Shown here: positions 8,243-18,600 of the stretch, piece after piece
Layout of the letters: every line of letters begins with the position of its first letter
Numbering within the stretch: position 1 is the first letter of the stretch
Source: Pseudomonadota bacterium
GTDB lineage: Bacteria > Pseudomonadota > Gammaproteobacteria > Pseudomonadales > Pseudohongiellaceae
Direction of reading: 5' to 3'
Length of the DNA: 64,000 nucleotides
NCBI GenBank assembly: GCA_027592275.1
Contig: JAQCKF010000002.1
Span: 182,082 to 246,081, forward strand
Program-made: the position numbers and the translations under genes
Notes under the pieces: generated by a model
What the model was told of the DNA's origin: nothing
Seen by the model: only the letters and a program-made list of their open reading frames with translations
The model's database searches: none

Positions 8243-10027
8243 TTACGTCTTGTAAAGCGGGGGTAGTGAATATTGCTCTTCTTGCTGCTGTTTCTTTTGC
8301 ACGCGTAGCTTGCTCTTTCTTAGCTGCGAGATTAGCTGTAATAAGCCTTTGGCATCGAATGTGCTGTTGCTCGCCTGGTTGTCGTTAATTTGGAACAGGG
8401 CAGTTTGAATATTGCGAGCGTGTTCGTATAGGGCGGGGGATTCACTCTGCTGCAGGATGTCTTCCATGCTGATTACCGAGCGGCTGTCGATGTGGTGATC
8501 ACACCATGTAATGAGCGTCTGTCGTATTATTGTGAGGTCGTTGCTGCTGCAAGCACGGACGAGTTGTTTGTAGGCAACGCGTTCGTTGTTGTCTGGGCTG
8601 TAATTAGCTGCAATCTGCGCCACCAGGCGTTGCAGATACTGGCTAATCTCACGCTTATTGTCCGCGATTACGAGTTTGTAGATGCTAAACATCACGATGA
8701 TGAATGCGGCAGCGATCGTATAGTTAAGCCATACAGCGTCAACTTCGATAAATTCTGCCTCTGCCTGCTCATCTATCATATCCTGATCCACTATTGGTAG
8801 CTGAGATAGCAGCTCCTCTAGATTCTCAGTGCTGGCCACGGTCTGTTCGGCCGGTACTTCGCCGGTGACAGTCGCGATAGTAAGCCTAGTTGCGGGAATG
8901 ATAGTTGCTTCAAGCTGGTTGGTATTTATGTTCCACCAAGGGATGGATATCTCTGGGATTTCGAAGTTGCCGCTTTCGGTAGCCACCATGGTAGTGGTTT
9001 CTATTCGAGTGCCAACGATCGCTCCTTCTACAAAGGTGCGCTCGATCTCTGCTGGGTCTGGGTATAGGTTTAAGCCTTCGATCTCTGTGGGGCCAAATGG
9101 TGGCAGTACGGCGCCATCTAGACCATCAGCGGTCATGGTCACTGTGCGTACGACACTGTCGCCAACTTTCAGATTGCTGATGTCTGTGCTCCAGCTTTCC
9201 TCTAGCGTGAGGTTTGACACCGGCAGCCAGAAATCGTTGTCCTGAATCGCAACAGGGCGTTCCAACACATCAATTGTTATGCCTTCTATGAAGGCGGTAA
9301 CACGACGGGTGTTGAGGTTTCTAAACACAAAGTTACTAGAGCCATCTGTGACCTCACCGCGAAACAGTATGTCGGGAACTTCTAATGGCCCGCTGCGCTG
9401 AGGGAAAATTACATAGCGCTTCTCGTAAACACCATAGCGCTCTCCATCGATGAGCTTCTCATATTGATTGGGAGAACCGATCAGTTGGATGACGGAGTTT
9501 TCCATCTCGAGTTCAGTGAATTGTGGGTTTCGAATGCCATTGATCGTGTAGTAGAGGCGAACTGTGAACAGTAGCTGTTCCTGCACGTAAACAGACTCTT
9601 TGTTTGTCTCTATTTCCAGGTATAACTCCTCGTTCGATTGGTTCGAGCGAGGGCCCTCATTAGTCACAGTGACTTGTATAGGTGCTGTCGTCGTTCCATT
9701 GATATCCAGCCCAGGAATTATTAATTCGCCTTCTTCGAGAGGGAATAGCGTGACTATATAGTCTGTCCAAGCTTCAACTGCGCCATTGACGCTTCTTATC
9801 TGGCTGGAGGTTCTAGTGCCTAGAACATCGAACTGACTTGTTAGAGGAGTCAGGTCTAATTGCATGCCTTGGCGCTGATCGTAGATTCGTATAGTGAGTG
9901 TTACGGTTTCGCCGCGTGCGACCTCGTTACGATCTAGAGATATCTCAACCTCTTGCGCCTGAACAGTTGAGAACAGTGTTAGGCCGAAGCAGATAAATAT
10001 GAATGCCAGTCGTGACTTGATTTTCAC
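8243..10027 (-). CDS. batD: BatD-like oxygen tolerance protein
   Basis: Bat proteins are envelope factors linked to aerotolerance and stress survival; BatD is a large periplasmic protein anchored by one late membrane helix. This 594-aa protein has an N-terminal signal peptide (FIFICFGLTLFSTVQAQ), then beta-rich extracellular repeats beginning EISLDRNEVARGETVTL, a hydrophobic helix (YTIAAAFIIVMFSIYKLVI) and a cytoplasmic tail. The start chosen is the GTG at 10027, overlapping the batB stop as GTGA. A 40-codon longer frame exists but runs inside batB and would hide the signal peptide. Confidence 0.9.
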   Translation of the reverse strand: MKIKSRLAFIFICFGLTLFSTVQAQEVEISLDRNEVARGETVTLTIRIYDQRQGMQLDLTPLTSQFDVLGTRTSSQIRSVNGAVEAWTDYIVTLFPLEEGELIIPGLDINGTTTAPIQVTVTNEGPRSNQSNEELYLEIETNKESVYVQEQLLFTVRLYYTINGIRNPQFTELEMENSVIQLIGSPNQYEKLIDGERYGVYEKRYVIFPQRSGPLEVPDILFRGEVTDGSSNFVFRNLNTRRVTAFIEGITIDVLERPVAIQDNDFWLPVSNLTLEESWSTDISNLKVGDSVVRTVTMTADGLDGAVLPPFGPTEIEGLNLYPDPAEIERTFVEGAIVGTRIETTTMVATESGNFEIPEISIPWWNINTNQLEATIIPATRLTIATVTGEVPAEQTVASTENLEELLSQLPIVDQDMIDEQAEAEFIEVDAVWLNYTIAAAFIIVMFSIYKLVIADNKREISQYLQRLVAQIAANYSPDNNERVAYKQLVRACSSNDLTIIRQTLITWCDHHIDSRSVISMEDILQQSESPALYEHARNIQTALFQINDNQASNSTFDAKGLLQLISQLRKSKLRVQKKQQQEEQYSLPPLYKT

Positions 10028-11808
10028 CAGATCTGTCCTCCATTTTGTACGCTGTTTGCCGTGCCATTTAACTGGCGCTGTCGGTATTGGTATCTGAACT
10101 TGCGGCGTAGCAGTTCGCCCGGGTCGTCTTCGATGCGCCTTAACCACTGCTCAAGAGATTGTTGCTCTTCAAATTCTTCATTGGTCGTTTCGCTAGGCGT
10201 ATTCTGCTCGCTATTCGACTCGGACCCTTCTTGTTCTTCCGGCGGTTGATTCTGCTGTTCTTGATCTTGCTGACTTTCATCGCCTTCCTGGCTCTCTTGA
10301 TCTTGCTGTTCACTGCTTTCAGAGTCTTGATCTGACTCGTTCTCGGAATTCTGTTCTGACTCGTTTTCCTGGTCTTCGCCTTCCTGATTCTCGCCGTTCT
10401 CAGCTTGTTCTTGCTCTAACAATTGTTCAACGATTGCTTTGTTCTGAAGAGCATCGGGGTGGCCAAGTTCTAAGCTGAGCGCCATGTCGTAGGCAGCTAT
10501 AGACTCGGCGTAGTTGCCGGACAAGGCGAGGGCGTTGCCTCGATTGTAGTGCCCATCCACAGTATCCATGGCGCTGAAGGACGCTACTGCGGCCTCGTAA
10601 TTCGCCGCCTTGTAATTAGCGGCTCCAGCCCAGTCGGTCGCTTCGAAAAGTAGTGCAGCGGTAGAGTGTTCTTCGCTCGCGAAGGCTTCAGCGGCCTGTT
10701 GATCCTTTGTCATCCACAGATCTTTCCATTCGAGCGCCTGTGCCTGTTGGCTTGGTAGCATCATGCCGGAGCCGGTAATTAGAACGAGGCTGAATAACCA
10801 GCCGCGACGGAAGCTCATAGCAGCGATCGGTAGAACCAACAGCAATAACCAAGGACCGAACTCATACCAGACATCGAACTCTTCTTCGACATCCGACATT
10901 TGATCGTCGTCTAACAGTTCGAAGTCCGAAAGCAGGAAGGCTAGGTCAGAATCGGCAAGCTGTATATCGTGGTAGCGTCCGCTGACGCGATTGGCAAGTG
11001 ACTGCAAAACGTTTTTGTTCAGGGTAGGGATGATCAATGCCCCTGCTTCATCTGTTAGGAAGTTGCCGTCATTAGTGCGAATTGGGGCGCCTTCCTCTGT
11101 GCCAATACCCATGATCAAAAGTTCATAGTCGTTGTCGGCGAATAGTTCTGTGATTAGTAACTCTTCATCGAAGCCGCTGATGCCGTCTGTCATTAGCAGG
11201 ACCTTGCCGCGGCTAGCGTCGGTTCCTTCAAGCAGCCCGATGGCAATCTCGATTGCCTCTACTGGCTTGCTGCCAAAAAGGGGCATGATATTAGGGCTTA
11301 GCGAGGGGACCAACGCTTCAATTGTTACCACATCATCGGTCAGTGGTGTCACTGTATGTGCGTCGCCAGCATAGACAACGAGGGCGGTCTGACCCTCGTC
11401 GCGCAGAGCGAGAATGTCCCGTAGCTTGCGCTTCGCTAGATCGAGTCTGTTCGGTGAATGATCTGGCGCAAACATAGACAGCGAAAGGTCAAAAACGATG
11501 ACTAGAGCATCTTCTTTCTTCTGTACAGGCTGCGGCAATTGCTCCCACACCGGGCCGGCCAGTGCGAAAATGGATAGAGCCCAGGCGGCAAATAATAAGA
11601 TCAGCGGCGTTCGCTGCGATGCGTTCTTACTGCGATCTAGAAGGTAGGGCAGAAGATTCTTGTCGATAGCCTTGTCCCAAGCTGTTACGACTGAATTCAC
11701 GCGCCACATTGCAACGAAGAATAGCAGCACAGGAATCAGCGCGAGCAGCCATATTGGTCTCAGGAAATGGAAATTATCGATCAAGCTGACGGGTATAAAT
11801 ATTTCCAT
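10024..11808 (-). CDS. batB: VWA and TPR domain protein (BatB/BatC fusion)
   Basis: A 594-aa membrane protein with an N-terminal hairpin of membrane helices, a von Willebrand A domain with an intact MIDAS motif (DLSLS, residues 107-111), a third membrane region, then TPR-like repeats around NYEAAVASFSAM and GNYAESIAAYDMALSLE. A long Glu/Gln/Ser/Asn-rich acidic stretch follows, encoded by roughly 10190-10430. This matches BatB fused to BatC, common in gammaproteobacteria. It starts one base inside the batA stop (TGATG). The VWA domains of BatA and BatB are presumed to work with the MoxR ATPase on the envelope; that role is family-based inference. Confidence 0.92.
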   Translation of the reverse strand: MEIFIPVSLIDNFHFLRPIWLLALIPVLLFFVAMWRVNSVVTAWDKAIDKNLLPYLLDRSKNASQRTPLILLFAAWALSIFALAGPVWEQLPQPVQKKEDALVIVFDLSLSMFAPDHSPNRLDLAKRKLRDILALRDEGQTALVVYAGDAHTVTPLTDDVVTIEALVPSLSPNIMPLFGSKPVEAIEIAIGLLEGTDASRGKVLLMTDGISGFDEELLITELFADNDYELLIMGIGTEEGAPIRTNDGNFLTDEAGALIIPTLNKNVLQSLANRVSGRYHDIQLADSDLAFLLSDFELLDDDQMSDVEEEFDVWYEFGPWLLLLVLPIAAMSFRRGWLFSLVLITGSGMMLPSQQAQALEWKDLWMTKDQQAAEAFASEEHSTAALLFEATDWAGAANYKAANYEAAVASFSAMDTVDGHYNRGNALALSGNYAESIAAYDMALSLELGHPDALQNKAIVEQLLEQEQAENGENQEGEDQENESEQNSENESDQDSESSEQQDQESQEGDESQQDQEQQNQPPEEQEGSESNSEQNTPSETTNEEFEEQQSLEQWLRRIEDDPGELLRRKFRYQYRQRQLNGTANSVQNGGQIW

Positions 11809-12869
11809 CAGGCTTTACTTCCGTTGGCTGTCTGAGCTTCATCATCATCGTCGCTATCACCTAGTCTTGCTTTGCCAGCGAGCGACATCCACGGAATCGA
11901 GAATAAGGCGAGCAGGAAACTGATTATCACTGCGGCACCGAGGGGCCAGTAAAACAAAACTCTAGTGGGCCTGTAGGTCTGTACGTCCTGCTCGATGGTC
12001 TCGAGTAGGTCTAGTTCCTCGTAAATCTCCACAAGGTCATTCACGTCTCTAGCTCTGAAGTAACGTCCTCCAGTGGATTCTGCAATCTGTGTGAGCACGG
12101 CTTCGTCCAATTCAGCTGATGGGTTGATCGCTCTCGCACCAAAGAATGTGCGCTGCACGACCTGGTCGGCGCCTATGCCTATCGTATAAATTTTGATGTT
12201 CTCAGTCTGCGCGAGTTGGCCTGCCTGTTCCGGCGAAACGGCGCCGGCATTGTTTACGCCATCGGTCAGTAGTACCAGCACACGACTGTTCTCGGGTCTC
12301 GTGCGCAGGTGGATTACACCTAGGCCGATAGCATCGCCAATGGCGGTTGCAGATTCTTCGATGATGCCAATCTCTGCTTCGGCCAATAGCGTGCCCACTG
12401 TTTGCCGATCAAAGGTGAGGGGTGCCTGAATATAGGCATGGGCGGCGAATAGGATTAGACCGAGGCGGTCGCCTTCGCGGCGCTCTACAAAGTCACCTAC
12501 AACGGCTTTGACAACGTCGATACGTGAGGCCTGTCGATTACCTACGACCATGTCTTGGGCCTCCATGCTGCCGGAGATGTCGACCGATAGCATCAAATCG
12601 CGGCCAGTGGATGGCAACTGCACGGGTTCGCCTAGCCACTGTGGGCGGCTAGAGGAGATCACCACGAGCAACCAAATTGCTGTGCAACAGACTAGATTTA
12701 ATAACCTGCCGGAGGTCATGTTCTCGTTGTCTGACTGCAAACGGCTGAGAGCGCTGAAGAAGGGTACATACAGCGCCGCATCCTGACGTGGCGCGCGGGC
12801 AAACAGCTTATAAATAATTAGCGGCAGTGGGAGGGCCAGGAACACATAGGGCCAAGTAAATTCAAGCAT
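11808..12869 (-). CDS. batA: BatA-type VWA domain membrane protein
   Basis: A 353-aa protein with two N-terminal hydrophobic segments, a VWA domain with perfect MIDAS residues (DISGSM, starting at residue 97; later LLTDGVNN) and a C-terminal membrane helix (YWPLGAAVIISFLLALFS). This is the usual BatA architecture. It overlaps the upstream DUF4381 gene by 8 nt and batB by 1 nt, so translation is probably coupled through the operon. Confidence 0.93.
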   Translation of the reverse strand: MLEFTWPYVFLALPLPLIIYKLFARAPRQDAALYVPFFSALSRLQSDNENMTSGRLLNLVCCTAIWLLVVISSSRPQWLGEPVQLPSTGRDLMLSVDISGSMEAQDMVVGNRQASRIDVVKAVVGDFVERREGDRLGLILFAAHAYIQAPLTFDRQTVGTLLAEAEIGIIEESATAIGDAIGLGVIHLRTRPENSRVLVLLTDGVNNAGAVSPEQAGQLAQTENIKIYTIGIGADQVVQRTFFGARAINPSAELDEAVLTQIAESTGGRYFRARDVNDLVEIYEELDLLETIEQDVQTYRPTRVLFYWPLGAAVIISFLLALFSIPWMSLAGKARLGDSDDDDEAQTANGSKA

Positions 12870-13428
12870 CTGAGCTTAGTCCTTGAGCAGCTGAGGCAGT
12901 TTCGTCACTGGGGTCGTCGTTAACCTTCTTGTCACCTTTATATAGACTCTCGATCCATTGCTGTCCGAAGCTCTGCATGGCGTCCACATCTACGTCGCAT
13001 TTGGTCTGAAAACGTCCGTATTGCAAGGCTGTAGCGATGTCGTCGGTCATCAAGGAAGATTCCCCTTTTTGACGGATAAAATCAACCCATGAGGCTCCGT
13101 CCAGGCTGGCTGCATCGGCCTGTGGGTAGTGCACCAGCGCTACGCGGCGAATCACGGTATTGAATTGATTGACGTAGTCTAGCTTGCTTTGATCAATGTT
13201 AGCCGGGTCTGCTTGGGAGTAGCTGTCATAGCAGCGCTGCAGTTCGGCCAAAGCGTACCGGCAGATTTTCTGTTGGCGCGCTCTGCTGGCGAATTTTCGC
13301 AACAAGATAGCCAGCAGAACGAGGGCGATAGCGGCGAGAATCCACCAGCCAATAGCCGGCGGCCAGTAGCTTACCGGTTCAGGAAGGTGAATGTCGGCTA
13401 GTTGAGCTAAGAGCTCTTCGCTATCCAT
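12862..13428 (-). CDS. DUF4381 membrane protein of the bat operon
   Basis: A 188-aa protein with one membrane helix near residues 25-45 (GWWILAAIALVLLAILLRKF) and a mostly helical cytoplasmic C-terminal part. The N-terminal PEPVSYWPPAIGWWIL segment is typical of DUF4381, a family found almost only between DUF58 and batA genes. It overlaps DUF58 by 22 nt at its start and batA by 8 nt at its end. No enzymatic motif is visible; a structural or assembly role in the Bat complex is inferred. Confidence 0.88.
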   Translation of the reverse strand: MDSEELLAQLADIHLPEPVSYWPPAIGWWILAAIALVLLAILLRKFASRARQQKICRYALAELQRCYDSYSQADPANIDQSKLDYVNQFNTVIRRVALVHYPQADAASLDGASWVDFIRQKGESSLMTDDIATALQYGRFQTKCDVDVDAMQSFGQQWIESLYKGDKKVNDDPSDETASAAQGLSSDA

Positions 13429-14387
13429 TGCCGTATCTGCTCCACGACCAATTGATTGGTCCGCATTTTAATTAGTTGAATCCTCAGCTTGTCCAATTCC
13501 GATTCGATGCCTTGCATACGTTGCCGAAACTGTTCTCTGTAGCGATTGCGTGCCTTGTTGCTATGGGTGTTGAGGGCGCCCTTGCTGGAGCCGTCGGTAA
13601 TGCTGTAGATACCAGGTACAGGTAAAGATTCCTCTAAGGCGTCATACACCATGCAGCAGACCACGTTATTGTGCTGCGATAGCTGATTTAGATACTGCAA
13701 TGCCTTCGCGTCCAGTGTCATGAAATCAGAGATTACATACAGCGTGCTGCCGGGCTTGGTGATGCGCCGTATCTGACCCAGAGCGTGAGACAGACCGGGC
13801 TTAAAGCCTTCTTCTGGCTCCCGGTGGGTTTCAGGATTCTTAACGTGCTGCAGGTCCTGATTGTATTTATAGATTTGATTCAGTAAATGCAGCGCTGATC
13901 TGCGGCTGCGCTTGGGCCGAACCAAGGCCGAGCCCCAGTCGGAAAACACCAATCCGCCGACTCGGTCGCCATTATCGATGGCAAGCCAACACAGAAGTGC
14001 GGCAGCCTGAGCTGCTAGAACCGACTTGAAGGCAACTTGGCTACCAAAAAACATGTTGTGAGTCTGATCGACCGCGATGATAACGGGTCGTTCCCGCTCT
14101 TCTCGGAAGACTTTGGTAAAGGGTTTGTTTGTACGAGCGGTGACGCGCCAGTCAATTAGTCGTATATCGTCGCCTGCCTGGTAGGGTCTAAACTCTTCGA
14201 AGTCGAGCCCGCGGCCGCGCATCTTGGATAGATGCAGCCCCGAGATACCAGCAATGGAGCGAGAATGGGCTAAATAATCGAGATTTTTGGCGGCATGGCG
14301 CTGAATCAACAACTCTTCCAAGCTGATGACCGCCCCAGTACTCTGGTAGCGGGCGAAATGTGGGTCGCTGTTAAGCTTCGCTGACAT
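13407..14387 (-). CDS. DUF58 domain protein
   Basis: A 326-aa DUF58 protein. It contains the family core GRGLDFEEFRPYQAGDDIRLIDWRVTAR-type region (residues about 58-86) and a VWA-like C-terminal half with an aspartate-rich start (VIIAVDQTHNMFFG). DUF58 genes are consistently placed after moxR and are thought to be partners of that ATPase. Here the gene begins 18 nt after moxR. Confidence 0.93.
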   Translation of the reverse strand: MSAKLNSDPHFARYQSTGAVISLEELLIQRHAAKNLDYLAHSRSIAGISGLHLSKMRGRGLDFEEFRPYQAGDDIRLIDWRVTARTNKPFTKVFREERERPVIIAVDQTHNMFFGSQVAFKSVLAAQAAALLCWLAIDNGDRVGGLVFSDWGSALVRPKRSRRSALHLLNQIYKYNQDLQHVKNPETHREPEEGFKPGLSHALGQIRRITKPGSTLYVISDFMTLDAKALQYLNQLSQHNNVVCCMVYDALEESLPVPGIYSITDGSSKGALNTHSNKARNRYREQFRQRMQGIESELDKLRIQLIKMRTNQLVVEQIRQWIAKSS

Positions 14388-14405
14388 GATTAGCCCTGGA
14401 GTTTG

Positions 14406-15365
14406 CTAGGCTGAAGGCACGCGTTCGCGAATAGTCTCAAGCACTTTATCGGGGGTGATACCACTGGCTTCCGCTTCGAAGCTCAATAGTATGCGATGAC
14501 GTAGGCAATCGAAAAGGACTTCCTGTACATCGTCTGGGCTGACAAAGTCTCTGCCCTGAATCCAGGCGTGTGCCCGTGCGCAGCGATCTAGAGAGATCGT
14601 GCCGCGAGGACTGGCGCCGTATTCCAGCCAAGACGCAAGGTCCTCACCGTAATTCTCTGGTGTTCGTGTTGCCATGATCAGTTGAATGATGTATTCCTCA
14701 ACTTCTGGTGCCATGTGCATATTCAGAATTTCCAAGCGTGCAGCGAATAAACACTCCTGAGTCACCTCTTTAGGTGGTTCTGCCACGTGATTAGCTGCTT
14801 CATTACGAACTAGGTGCAGGATTTTTCGTTCTGCATCGATCTTCGGATAGCCGATTGTAACGTGCATGAGGAAGCGGTCGAGCTGTGCCTCTGGAAGCGG
14901 GTAGGTACCTTCCTGCTCAATTGGGTTCTGGGTAGCCATCACGAGAAAAAGGGGTGGCAGCTGGAAGGATTCACGGCCAACACTGACCTGATGCTCACCC
15001 ATCGCCTCTAAAAGTGCTGACTGCACCTTCGCCGGTGCGCGGTTAATTTCATCTGCCAGGACCAGATTGTGAAAAATGGGGCCCTGTTGAAAGATGAATG
15101 TGCCGTCTTCCGGCCGATATACCTCAGTACCGGTAATATCGCTTGGTAATAAATCGGGTGTAAATTGGATACGGTGGAAGTCGCCTTCTATGGCTCGCGA
15201 AAGATCCTTGATTGCTTTGGTCTTTGCTAAGCCGGGTGCGCCCTCTACCAGTAAATGGCCATCAGCCAGTAATGCAATTAGCAAGCGATCAATTAGGCGC
15301 TCTTGGCCTATAATTTGAAGCGATAACCAATTTTTGAGTTCTGTTATTATTTCGTGATGGCTCAT
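14406..15365 (-). CDS. moxR: MoxR family AAA+ ATPase
   Basis: A full-length, 319-aa MoxR ATPase and first gene of the moxR-DUF58-DUF4381-batA-batB-batD operon. Walker A is GAPGLAKTK (residues 42-50), Walker B is LVLADEINRAP (about 101-111), and ATQNPIEQEGTYPLPEAQ covers the sensor region. The C-terminal lid with SPRGTISL and the PDDVQEV segment is complete, unlike the truncated paralogue at 6.8 kb. MoxR is expected to act as a chaperone-like motor on VWA and DUF58 partners. The 256-nt divergent spacer with gdhB should hold its promoter; I could not assign a convincing one. Confidence 0.95.
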   Translation of the reverse strand: MSHHEIITELKNWLSLQIIGQERLIDRLLIALLADGHLLVEGAPGLAKTKAIKDLSRAIEGDFHRIQFTPDLLPSDITGTEVYRPEDGTFIFQQGPIFHNLVLADEINRAPAKVQSALLEAMGEHQVSVGRESFQLPPLFLVMATQNPIEQEGTYPLPEAQLDRFLMHVTIGYPKIDAERKILHLVRNEAANHVAEPPKEVTQECLFAARLEILNMHMAPEVEEYIIQLIMATRTPENYGEDLASWLEYGASPRGTISLDRCARAHAWIQGRDFVSPDDVQEVLFDCLRHRILLSFEAEASGITPDKVLETIRERVPSA

Positions 15366-15621
15366 ATTGATAATTCTCTACTGTCTGCTGTGCGTAAAGC
15401 GAAGTCAGGGATTTTAAACGTTTTGATAAGTATGTCTAGGTCGGGATTGTAGCTGAATGTAGCTGCCTCTCGGTCATAGTCACGAATTTAATTGGAGTAA
15501 CCGCCGCGGAGGTTAAAGTTAGGTTAATAATGAGGCAGCAAATGGGGAAGGAAAAGCAAATTACTATGACGATTCGAAGGGCTAACAACCTTAGACAATA
15601 CTCCGTACGGGGGCTGATGCT

Positions 15622-18600
15622 ATGAGCGCAAAATACTTATTGGGGCATGAGAAGCTCATGCAGCTCAGCAAGCGGCTGGGTAAAGACTATTCCAAGACGA
15701 ACGCCGTTGATCTGGATCTATTTGTTACCCATTACTTCGCCAGTACTTCACACTCAGACCTGAGTGATCGCGGCAACGATCCCATGTATGACAATCTGAA
15801 GCAGGCTTGGGCCTTCTATCAAGAACGCAGTGCTAGTGCTCCGAAGATCGAATTCCTGCATTTCGATACGGGCGGGCAGGGAGAAAAGAAGGGCCAGCGT
15901 AGCGGGACACGTATTCTAGTGCTGCAGAACGACATGCCATTTCTGGTCGATTCGATAAGCCAGGCGCTTACGCGCTGTTCGGTAATTATTAAATACATTA
16001 ACAACTCTGTTCTCTACAGCGAGCGAAATGCGCGCGGCTCTAAATCAGCTGGCAAGCTATCGATTATCCCGCCCAGCGTAACTGAAGGTTCGACTAGGGA
16101 GGCGTTGATCTGCCTCGACTGTGTCCGGCTTACTGTTAATGAGAGCAAGCTCGCCGAAAAGGAGATTCGGGAAACCTTAAAGCATGTTGCGGCAGCGGTT
16201 AAAGATTATCCGGCTATGTGTAAGCAGATGCTGAGTGTTAGAGCTGCACTTGAAAAGAGTGCGGCAACTGTGCCGGCATCCCCGACCAGTCACAACGAAT
16301 CGCTGGAGTTTATCTCTTGGATGTTAGATGACCACTTTACCTTCTTGGGCTACGAGAAATATTGCATTAATCGCAAGGCTCGCGACCCGAGTATCGAGTT
16401 GCAGGAAAAATCTCCTCTGGGTGTTTCCAAGTTTAAGAAGGACATCAAGCCGAAAGTTAAGCTGTCCGACCTATCCGTGGGCGCGCGCGACCTGATTCTG
16501 AAGAAAAAAATCTGCAACTTTGCGAAATCGGGCACTCGCTCGAAGGTTCATCGCCCAGCATACTGTGACTACGTACTGATAAAGGAATTCGATAGTAACG
16601 GTGAAGTTTCGGTAGAGCATCGTTTCTTAGGGCTCTATACATCGTCTGTGTATTTCCAAGAAGTGCTGGCCATCCCTCTGCTGCGGCGCAAAGTACAAGC
16701 AGTGCTTGAAAAGTCGGGCTTCGCGCAGAATGGGCATAACATCAAAGACCTATTGCAGGTCATCAACGTGTTTCCGCGGGATGAGTTGTTTCAGATTAGC
16801 AGCAGCCAGTTATTACACACTTCTTCAGAAATTGCTCGAATCCAGGATCTGCGGACAAGCCGCTTATTTATTCGCCGCGACCTCTACGGAAACTTCTTTT
16901 CCTGTCTTGTGTATGTCCCTAAAGACACGTTTACAACAAAGGTGCGGCTCACAATTCAGCAGCTTCTGCAGCGGCGACTGCAGGCGGAAGAAGTTGAATT
17001 TACTACGTATTCCTCGGAGTCGGCGTTCACGCGAATCCACCTCATCTTCCGTGTGTCGAGAATAGAGCAGGTAATCTATGACGTGGCGGCCATTGAAACC
17101 GAGATGGTGAGTCTTATTAAGCCTTGGGAGGAGAACTTTTCGAGGGCGCTGGCAGTTCAGCATAGCGACGTTGAGGCCAGCAAATTGTCTGCGGCGTATT
17201 CAGATTGTTTCTCCGAGTCTTATAAGGAGTCGTATACACCTGAGACTGCCGTCACCGATATCCTGGATATTGAACGAGTTGTTGCGACGAAAGAACTGGT
17301 AGTAAACCTTTCGCCCTGCAGATCAGAAGGGCAGGCCGAATTTAGTTTCAAAATATTCAGCTATGACGAGCAGCAACATCTGTCCAATGTCGATCCCATC
17401 TTAGAGAATTTGGGTCTCAATATTATTAGCGAGAAGGCTTTTAAATTGCAGCTGAAGTCTGATGATAGAGTTTGGCTGCATGACTTCTCACTCTATCGCG
17501 CAAAGCAGCTTGGAAATTTCACTTTAGAGGCGAAACAGATATTCGAGGATGCGTTTCTTGCGGTCTTCAATGGAGAGATCGATGACGATAGTTTTAATGA
17601 GTTGGTCACAACGGCAGAGATCAGATGGCGTGATGCGGCCTTGTTACGAGCGTATGCTTCTTATCTAAAACAGATTCAGTTTGGCTATAGCGTGGCACAA
17701 ATTGCCGAGACCTTGTCGAACAATCGAGATACCTGCCGCCTACTCATTGAGTATTTCGCCAAATTGTTTGATCCCCGCCTTAGCCAGAGCGAGCGAAAGA
17801 AAGCGAAAGAGGCTAGAAGAAAACTTATCACGGCTATTGACGCCGTTACTGTTCTGTCTGAGGACAGCGTGCTCAGGGCTTATCTAAATTTGTTCGACGC
17901 GACCCTTCGCACTAACTACTTTCAACCACAGGCGGATGGCACTTCACTCAAAAGTTATTTCTCATTCAAATTTGATCCAACTCAGATTGACAATATGCCT
18001 AGGCCGGCGCCGCGCTACGAGATATTCGTTTTCTCGCGCCAGGTTGAAGGTGTTCACTTACGAGGCGGCAAGGTCGCTCGTGGAGGACTGCGTTGGTCGG
18101 ATCGTCGCGAAGATTATCGTACTGAGATACTGGGTCTGGTTAAGGCGCAGCAGGTCAAGAACTCAGTCATCGTTCCCGTTGGTGCGAAGGGCGGCTTCGT
18201 CATCAAGCAAGACACATCTAGATTAGCTAGGAATGAGTTCAGAGAATTAGGCATTGCCTGTTATCAAATTTTCATAAGGGGCTTACTTGATATTACCGAT
18301 AATCGAGTAGGCGCTAAGATTTCTTCTCCGTCGTCTGTAGTTAAGCGTGACGACGACGATCCGTATCTGGTTGTGGCGGCCGACAAGGGCACAGCTACAT
18401 TCTCCGATATTGCGAATGGTCTCAGTTCTGAGTATGGCTTCTGGCTGGGCGATGGCTTTGCCTCTGGCGGTAGCAATGGCTACGACCATAAACAGATGGG
18501 CATCACCGCGAAGGGTGCCTGGATTTCGATGCAAAGGCATTTCCGCGAGCTAGGCAAAGATATCCAGAAAGAAGACTTCACCGTGGTAGGCATAGGAGAT

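Noticed and set aside
8829..9245. A 138-codon frame on the + strand opposite batD
   Set aside because: Ser/Val-rich composition mirrors the complement of the BatD coding frame; no ribosome site or recognisable domain.
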